64,000 nucleotides of DNA from Variovorax brevis. GTDB taxonomy: Bacteria; Pseudomonadota; Gammaproteobacteria; Burkholderiales; Burkholderiaceae_C. Shown here piece by piece: positions 59,594-64,000 of this stretch (position 1 is the stretch's first letter; each line of letters starts with the position of its first letter). Made by a program: the position numbers and the translations under genes. The stretch lies in NCBI RefSeq assembly GCF_030317105.1, contig NZ_JASZYG010000005.1:372001-436000 (forward strand), in the 5' to 3' direction. The notes under the pieces are model-generated. The model was given only the letters and a program-made list of their open reading frames with translations, made no database searches and was not told the origin of the DNA.

Positions 59594-60538
59594 ATGACGC
59601 TAAAGGAAATCGAAGCCTTCTACTGGGCCGCCAACCTGGGCAGCTTCAGCATTGCTGCGACCCGTCTGCATGTGACTCAGTCGTCCTTGTCCAAGCGCAT
59701 CGTGGAGCTTGAAGAGTCGATCGGTGCCCAACTCTTTGATCGATCCAGCAAGCGGGCCCAGCTGACGGAGGCGGGCCACAGACTGGTTCCTCTTGCAGGC
59801 AAGATGCTCAACCTCAAGGACCAGTTTCAAAGCGAGGTGCTGGCTTCCAGCAGCATGGCAGGCGTGTGCCGGTTCGGGGTCAGCGAACTTGTTTCGCTGA
59901 CCTGGCTACCCGACTTCACGCGCCTGGTAAACGAGGACCATCCAGCCTTGATCCTCGAACCCTACGTTGATCTGGCGCGAAACCTGGAACGAAAAGTCCA
60001 AAGGGGCGAGCTCGATTTCTCGGTCGCTCCTGGCCCGGGTCTGGGTGCGCAGGTCACGGGAAACGTCATTGGTCGAGTGGAGTTCACTTGGGTGGCATCG
60101 CCCGCCCGGATTTCGGCCAAGAGGTTGCTGCGAAAGGCAGACCTGGAACAGCATCCCGTGATCACCATGACAGAGGGCTCCGGGCTGACCCGCGCCATCG
60201 AGGCATGGTCGTCCGAGCAGGGCATCACGATGCATCGCACGCTGGGGTGCAACAGCCTCATGGCCATCGTCGCACTGGTCCTTGCGGACACGGGCATCAG
60301 CTTCCTTCCGACCCAGTTCATGAAGCCTTGGGTCGATCAAGGAGCCCTTGTTGCGTTGAGGAGCGATCCGCCCCTTCCGAGCCTGAACTACTACTTCTTC
60401 CAGCGCGCCGATGACACTCGCACGCTGTTGCAGGCCATGCAGTCGTACGTGATGCGCGTCGCCGATTTTGCGACCCCTTCGCACTACCTCGCGCCACTCG
60501 CTAAAAGTCGTAAAACGACTGCGAAGCAGAGCAAATAA
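59594..60538 (+). CDS. LysR-family transcriptional regulator
   Basis: A 314-residue protein. An N-terminal winged helix (MTLKEIEAFYWAANLGSFSI; AATRLHVTQSSLSKRIVELE; ESIGAQLFDRSSKRAQLTEA) is followed by the periplasmic-binding-like effector domain (FSVAPGPGLGAQVTGNVIGR; IVALVLADTGISFLPTQFM). It probably responds to the carboxylic acid handled by the downstream genes and is oriented with them, 59 bases before the third Bug gene. Met 59594 (MTLKEIEAF) is the family start. Confidence 0.92.
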   Translation: MTLKEIEAFYWAANLGSFSIAATRLHVTQSSLSKRIVELEESIGAQLFDRSSKRAQLTEAGHRLVPLAGKMLNLKDQFQSEVLASSSMAGVCRFGVSELVSLTWLPDFTRLVNEDHPALILEPYVDLARNLERKVQRGELDFSVAPGPGLGAQVTGNVIGRVEFTWVASPARISAKRLLRKADLEQHPVITMTEGSGLTRAIEAWSSEQGITMHRTLGCNSLMAIVALVLADTGISFLPTQFMKPWVDQGALVALRSDPPLPSLNYYFFQRADDTRTLLQAMQSYVMRVADFATPSHYLAPLAKSRKTTAKQSK

Positions 60539-60597
60539 ATCGCTTGTGCGACTGACACGGCGCATCGATCATTCGGTCTCCACCAACGGAGACATAG

Positions 60598-61569
60598 ATG
60601 AGATTCGCAAGCATGAAAGTGGCGGCAGCCGCAGCAGTGGCACTTGGCGTTGCGGGGCAAAGCTTCGCCGCATGGCCCGAGGACAAGCCGATCGAAGTGG
60701 TTGTCGGATTCGCCCCAGGCGGCGGCACCGACCTGATGGCACGCAAGCTGCTGCCCTTCGTCCAAAAGCGGCTTGGGCCCAAGGCGCAGTTCGTCGTCGT
60801 CAACAAGCCCGGCGCCGGCGGCGAGATCGCCAATGCCTACGTCAAGAATGCGAAGCCGGACGGGTACACGCTGGCGGTCGTCAACGTTCCTGGATTTCTG
60901 TTCCTGCCGATGGTCAAGAAGTCGCAATACGACCCGCAGGACTTCACGTTGGTCTCCCGCGTCGTGGACGACCCAACGGTCTTGGTGACGCGGACCGAGA
61001 ACCCAATCCAGACCTTGCCTGCAGCCCTTACGGCCTTGCGCGACAAGCCCGGGTCACTGACCTTTGGCCACAACGGCGTCGCCACCAACGGTGATCTGGC
61101 CTTGCAGTTGCTGGCCAAGCAGGCAAAGGTCGAGCTCAATGCGATTCCCTACAAGGGCACCGCTGCGCAAAAGACGGACGTCCTGGGCGGGCATCTGACA
61201 TTCGGCGTGGTGAGCGCAGGCGAGGTGCCCGAGCTTCATGGCACCGGCACGGGCCAGCTCAAGGCCGTGGTTCAGCTTGGCGAGAAGCGCTCCCCGGCAC
61301 TGCCCAACGTTCCGACGGCCACGGAAACCGGTACGAAGGTCGTCATGACCTCTGAACGAGGCTTCGCCGCACCCAAGGCGGTTCCCGCCCAAATCATCAA
61401 GCAACTTGACGCGGCCATCGCGGAAAGCCTGCGCGACCCGGAGTTCATTGCCAACGCATCGGCCGACGCGCCGGTGCTCGCGTACCTCTCCGGGACCGAA
61501 TGGCAGCAGTCTCTGGAGAAGAACAAGAAGGCCCTGCAGGAACTGGCGAAGTCGCTGCCCAAGCAGTAA
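60598..61569 (+). CDS. Third Bug-family binding protein
   Basis: A 323-residue precursor with signal peptide (MKVAAAAAVALGVAGQSFAA). WPEDKPIEVVVGFAPGGGTD, VVVNKPGAGGEIANAYVKNA and KPDGYTLAVVNVPGFL are typical. The sequence differs strongly from the other two (for example APGGGTDLMARKLLPFVQKR), so it is likely to bind a different acid. It heads a run with a 2-hydroxyacid dehydrogenase, an RraA-like protein and a YdiJ-like dehydrogenase. The second Met (residue 6) is a possible start. Confidence 0.92.
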   Translation: MRFASMKVAAAAAVALGVAGQSFAAWPEDKPIEVVVGFAPGGGTDLMARKLLPFVQKRLGPKAQFVVVNKPGAGGEIANAYVKNAKPDGYTLAVVNVPGFLFLPMVKKSQYDPQDFTLVSRVVDDPTVLVTRTENPIQTLPAALTALRDKPGSLTFGHNGVATNGDLALQLLAKQAKVELNAIPYKGTAAQKTDVLGGHLTFGVVSAGEVPELHGTGTGQLKAVVQLGEKRSPALPNVPTATETGTKVVMTSERGFAAPKAVPAQIIKQLDAAIAESLRDPEFIANASADAPVLAYLSGTEWQQSLEKNKKALQELAKSLPKQ

Positions 61570-61603
61570 CGCCAAAGAGCAAAAGAGCCCGACAGGAACT
61601 GAC

Positions 61604-62659
61604 ATGAATGCATCTGCACCCTGGCGCGTCGCGCGCTTCGATCTCTGGATCAACCCCGTCTTCGACGAACGCATCTCGCATGAGAAGGGCATCGCCCTCG
61701 AGGTCGCTTCCGTGCGAGGAGATGAAGCCAAGGCGTGGAAGGCGCTCGAAAAGGCCCACGTCTACCAGATCACCGCCGCCAAGGACGAACTGCCGCTTCC
61801 CTTTCATGCGCACAAGCCCTTGATTGAGCGTTGTCCCGAACTCCTGTGCGTGTCTTCCACGGGCGCTGGCTTCGACACCGTGGACGTTGATGCCTGCACC
61901 CGTGCAGGGGTAGCGGTGGTAAGCCAGATCGGCGGCAACTCCGCCGCAGTGGCCGAGATGGCGATTGGGTTGATGCTCGCGGTCTCCCGGCGAATCGTCG
62001 AATCGGATCGCAAGCTCCGGGTCGATCGTGGCTTCTCTCGTGAATCCCTCATGGGCCACGACATCGGCGGCAAGGTGCTGGGCATCGTGGGCATCGGCCA
62101 TGCGGGAACGAAGACGGCAGCCTTGGCCAAGGCGTTCGGCATGCGCGTGCTAGCCGTGGATCCATTGCTGACCGCCGATGAGATTCGTGCCCGCGGGGGC
62201 GAGCCTGTAGACCTCGAAATGCTGGTCAGGGTCTCCGACATCGTTTCCCTGCACTGTCCACGGGACAAAGCCACGCTGAACCTTTTCGGCGCAGAGCGCT
62301 TTGCTTCAATGAAGAAAGGCGCCTTGTTCATCAGCACCGCTCGTGGCGGCGTGCATGACGAACTCGCACTCGCGGATGCCTTGCGCTCTGGACACCTCGC
62401 AGGCGCCGGCCTGGACGTGTGGCAACAGGAACCGCCTCCGCTGGACCACCCGCTGCTCGCGCTGGACAACGTCGTGGCGACATTCCACACGGCCGGCGTC
62501 TCGCACGAAGGTCGCCATAACGTCGCGGCGCTGGCGGCCGACCAGATCATCCAGCTTCTTGCCGGCGGCCGGCCTCCACGCCTGGTCAACCCGGAAGTGT
62601 GGGACGTCTTCGTCCAACGGCGCAACGAAGCCATCGCAGCAGCCTCAGCGCTGCAGTGA
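61604..62659 (+). CDS. D-2-hydroxyacid dehydrogenase, NAD-dependent
   Basis: A 351-residue enzyme. Rossmann GxGxxG in VLGIVGIGHAGTKTAALAKA; substrate/catalytic ISTARGGVHDELALADAL with the Arg, and FHTAGVSHEGR with the catalytic His region (HTAG in place of the usual HIGG/HTAW). It reduces 2-oxo acids or oxidises D-2-hydroxyacids. ACAGGAACTGAC precedes the ATG at 61604. An upstream open extension overlaps the Bug gene and is rejected. Substrate probably a D-hydroxy dicarboxylic or sugar acid. Confidence 0.85.
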   Translation: MNASAPWRVARFDLWINPVFDERISHEKGIALEVASVRGDEAKAWKALEKAHVYQITAAKDELPLPFHAHKPLIERCPELLCVSSTGAGFDTVDVDACTRAGVAVVSQIGGNSAAVAEMAIGLMLAVSRRIVESDRKLRVDRGFSRESLMGHDIGGKVLGIVGIGHAGTKTAALAKAFGMRVLAVDPLLTADEIRARGGEPVDLEMLVRVSDIVSLHCPRDKATLNLFGAERFASMKKGALFISTARGGVHDELALADALRSGHLAGAGLDVWQQEPPPLDHPLLALDNVVATFHTAGVSHEGRHNVAALAADQIIQLLAGGRPPRLVNPEVWDVFVQRRNEAIAAASALQ

Positions 62660-62710
62660 TTGACATCGCACCCGCAACACCCTTTCCAGAACATCCAACG
62701 AGAGACGACC

Positions 62711-63385
62711 ATGACCTACAACACATCTGCAGAGTTCGAGCGCGTAAGTCCCGCACTGATCGACCGTGCGCGCAAGTACCAGGTCGCCATCCTGTGCGAC
62801 GTGGGTGGACGGCGCGGAGCATTGAACGCCCGCGTTCGGGCGCTTCATCCCAACATGAAGCTGGCGGGCCCCGCCTTCACCGTGGAAGTGCGCCCTGGCG
62901 ACAACCTCATGTTCCATGTGGCGCTGGCCGTGGCGAAGCCGGGCGACGTCGTGGTCGTTGACGGCAAGGCCGATGCGACCTGCGCGCTGTTCGGTGACCT
63001 GATGGTGACGCAAGCCGAGGCTGCAGGGCTGGGCGGGTTTGTCGTCGATGCTGCTTCTCGCGATACCGCGTCGCTGGCGGAGGGCAAGTTTCCGATCTTC
63101 GCCGCGGGAACCAATCCCTGCGGCCCGACCAAGGGACTGCCGGGCCGTATCGCCTCGTCGGTATCTGTGGGTGGTGTTGCCGTCAATCCGGGCGATCTGG
63201 TGGTCGGCGACGTCGATGGCGTCGTGATCATTCCGCGCGATCAGGTCGAGAAGGTGCTTGACGCTGCCGACGCCAAGATCGCAGCCGAGCAGCAACGTCT
63301 GGATGAGATTGCGAAGGGCGAGCTCGTATCGCCTTGGCTCAACGATGCGCTCAAACAGGCGGGGCTCGCGCAGCTCGCCGCCTGA
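62711..63385 (+). CDS. RraA/HMG-aldolase-family protein
   Basis: A 224-residue protein: YQVAILCDVGGRRGALNARV; PGDNLMFHVALAVAKPGDVV; GDLMVTQAEAAGLGGFVVDA; DAASRDTASL, with the conserved Gly-Asp and Arg-Asp residues of RraA-type proteins. Many members next to dehydrogenase genes are 4-hydroxy-4-methyl-2-oxoglutarate aldolases or oxaloacetate decarboxylases, not RNase E inhibitors. The context favours an aldolase or decarboxylase role for the acid handled by the neighbours. Confidence 0.85.
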   Translation: MTYNTSAEFERVSPALIDRARKYQVAILCDVGGRRGALNARVRALHPNMKLAGPAFTVEVRPGDNLMFHVALAVAKPGDVVVVDGKADATCALFGDLMVTQAEAAGLGGFVVDAASRDTASLAEGKFPIFAAGTNPCGPTKGLPGRIASSVSVGGVAVNPGDLVVGDVDGVVIIPRDQVEKVLDAADAKIAAEQQRLDEIAKGELVSPWLNDALKQAGLAQLAA

Positions 63386-63418
63386 TCAACACGCGCACCC
63401 AGCCAACCAGCACGAATC

Positions 63419-64000
63419 ATGATTCCCAGTCTGAAGCCGCAGGATCTTCCTGCCGCGCTTTATTCGGACTTCTTGTCAGAACTGCGCCTGCGAGGGTTCG
63501 AGGGTGACGTGACGCAGTCGCGCTCGGATCGCACCGTCTTCGCGACCGACAACTCCATCTACCAGGTCCCTCCGCAGGCGGTCGTCTTTCCAAGAAGCGA
63601 GCTTGACGTCATCCGGGTGGCGAAGCTCGCCAACGAGCCGCGGTTCAAGGGGGTTTCGTTCTCGCCGCGTGGCGGCGGGACCGGAACGAACGGCCAGTCC
63701 CTGACGAGCGGGATCGCCGTGGACCTCTCGCGCCAGATGAACAAGATCCTGGAGGTCAATCCCACGGAGGGATGGGCACGTGTTCAGGCAGGGGTGGTGA
63801 AGGACCAGTTGAACGACGCCGTGCGCGAACACGGACTCTTCTTTGCGCCGGAGTTGTCTCCATCGAACCGCGCCACCATCGGCGGAATGATTGCGACCGA
63901 CGCCAGTGGGCAGGGCTCCGTGCTGTACGGCAAGACTCGGGATCACGTGCTCGAGCTGAAAACGGTGCTGCTGGACGGCACGCCGTGGCACTCGCGGCCA
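63419..64000 (+). CDS. ydiJ: FAD-binding oxidoreductase, YdiJ-type (D-2-hydroxyglutarate dehydrogenase), 5' part only
   Basis: The open frame runs from ATG 63419 to the right edge (194 residues), so most of the protein (about 1,000 residues in YdiJ) is outside. FATDNSIYQVPPQAVVFPRS and SPRGGGTGTNGQSLTSGI match the FAD-binding start of E. coli YdiJ. VDLSRQMNKILEVNPTEGWA and FFAPELSPSNRATIGGMIAT extend the match, as does DASGQGSVLYGKTRDHVLE. YdiJ oxidises D-2-hydroxyglutarate and similar D-2-hydroxyacids. It follows the RraA-like gene by 33 bases and fits the hydroxyacid theme of the island. Confidence 0.9.
   Translation, partial: MIPSLKPQDLPAALYSDFLSELRLRGFEGDVTQSRSDRTVFATDNSIYQVPPQAVVFPRSELDVIRVAKLANEPRFKGVSFSPRGGGTGTNGQSLTSGIAVDLSRQMNKILEVNPTEGWARVQAGVVKDQLNDAVREHGLFFAPELSPSNRATIGGMIATDASGQGSVLYGKTRDHVLELKTVLLDGTPWHSRP

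Noticed and set aside
1..64000. CRISPR arrays, tRNA or rRNA genes, intact insertion sequences
   Set aside because: I saw no regularly spaced repeats, cloverleaf sequences or transposase-like proteins while reading the window; this was by eye and not by a dedicated program.

Overview
The window looks like a chromosomal segment from a GC-rich betaproteobacterium of the family Comamonadaceae, most likely Variovorax or a near relative. This is inferred from remembered family resemblance: a single-operon paa pathway with an embedded branched-chain-type ABC transporter, urease with ureJ between ureA and ureB, the DUF3348/DUF802/OmpA/DUF2894 cluster, and many orphan Bug (TTT) binding proteins. No search was run. 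I saw no tRNA or rRNA genes, no CRISPR array and no intact insertion sequence.

Region 1 (1-14884) is phenylacetate catabolism. paaY (cut by the left edge) reads leftward. To its right, paaG-paaI-paaK-paaABCDE read rightward from a recognisable sigma-70 promoter that overlaps a PaaR-like inverted repeat. An ABC uptake system (binding protein, permease, a permease-ATPase fusion and a second ATPase) follows. Then come paaZ, an EthD-family gene and a glyoxalase-fold gene. Together these would import an aromatic acid, activate it (PaaK), epoxidise it (PaaABCE with PaaD), isomerise it (PaaG), open the ring (PaaZ) and release stalled CoA esters (PaaI, PaaY). paaF, paaH and paaJ are not in the window.

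Region 2 (14900-26227) holds a thioesterase-like gene divergent from a TetR regulator, a small secreted protein, a transglutaminase-like protein, a porin, and an RND efflux operon. The adaptor of that operon carries an extra C-terminal OmpA-like domain. A small secreted protein follows.

Region 3 (26228-37435) is urease, read leftward: ureA-ureJ-ureB-ureC, a SHOCT-domain gene, then ureE-ureF-ureG. An AbrB/Doc toxin-antitoxin pair is inserted on the opposite strand before ureE. ureD is absent from the window. Divergent from ureA is a large fusion of an NCS1 nucleobase transporter, a cysteine-rich module, a histidine kinase and a receiver, followed by a LuxR-type response regulator. The gap between the two units contains a 15-bp perfect inverted repeat.

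Region 4 (37592-50181) is mostly housekeeping and conserved unknowns: a beta-barrel-like protein, an epoxide-hydrolase-like enzyme, recJ, a putative phosphoglycerate mutase, lolC-lolD, a YjjJ/HipA-like kinase, and a four-gene cluster. The cluster comprises a DUF3348 protein, a MotA/ExbB-like protein with a coiled tail of about 500 residues, a MotB/OmpA-like protein and a DUF2894 protein. It resembles the ZorA/ZorB stator of Zorya defence systems and is the best candidate here for an uncharacterised machine.

Region 5 (50443-64000) is a catabolic island for small hydroxy or sugar acids. A leftward operon encodes a racemase-fold protein, an isopropylmalate-dehydrogenase-family enzyme, OtnK, a GntR regulator with two winged-helix domains, OtnC and a lactonase. 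Divergent from it are two Bug binding proteins and a lactone-hydrolase-type amidohydrolase. A LysR regulator, a third Bug protein, a D-2-hydroxyacid dehydrogenase, an RraA-like protein and the start of a YdiJ-type FAD dehydrogenase complete the window.
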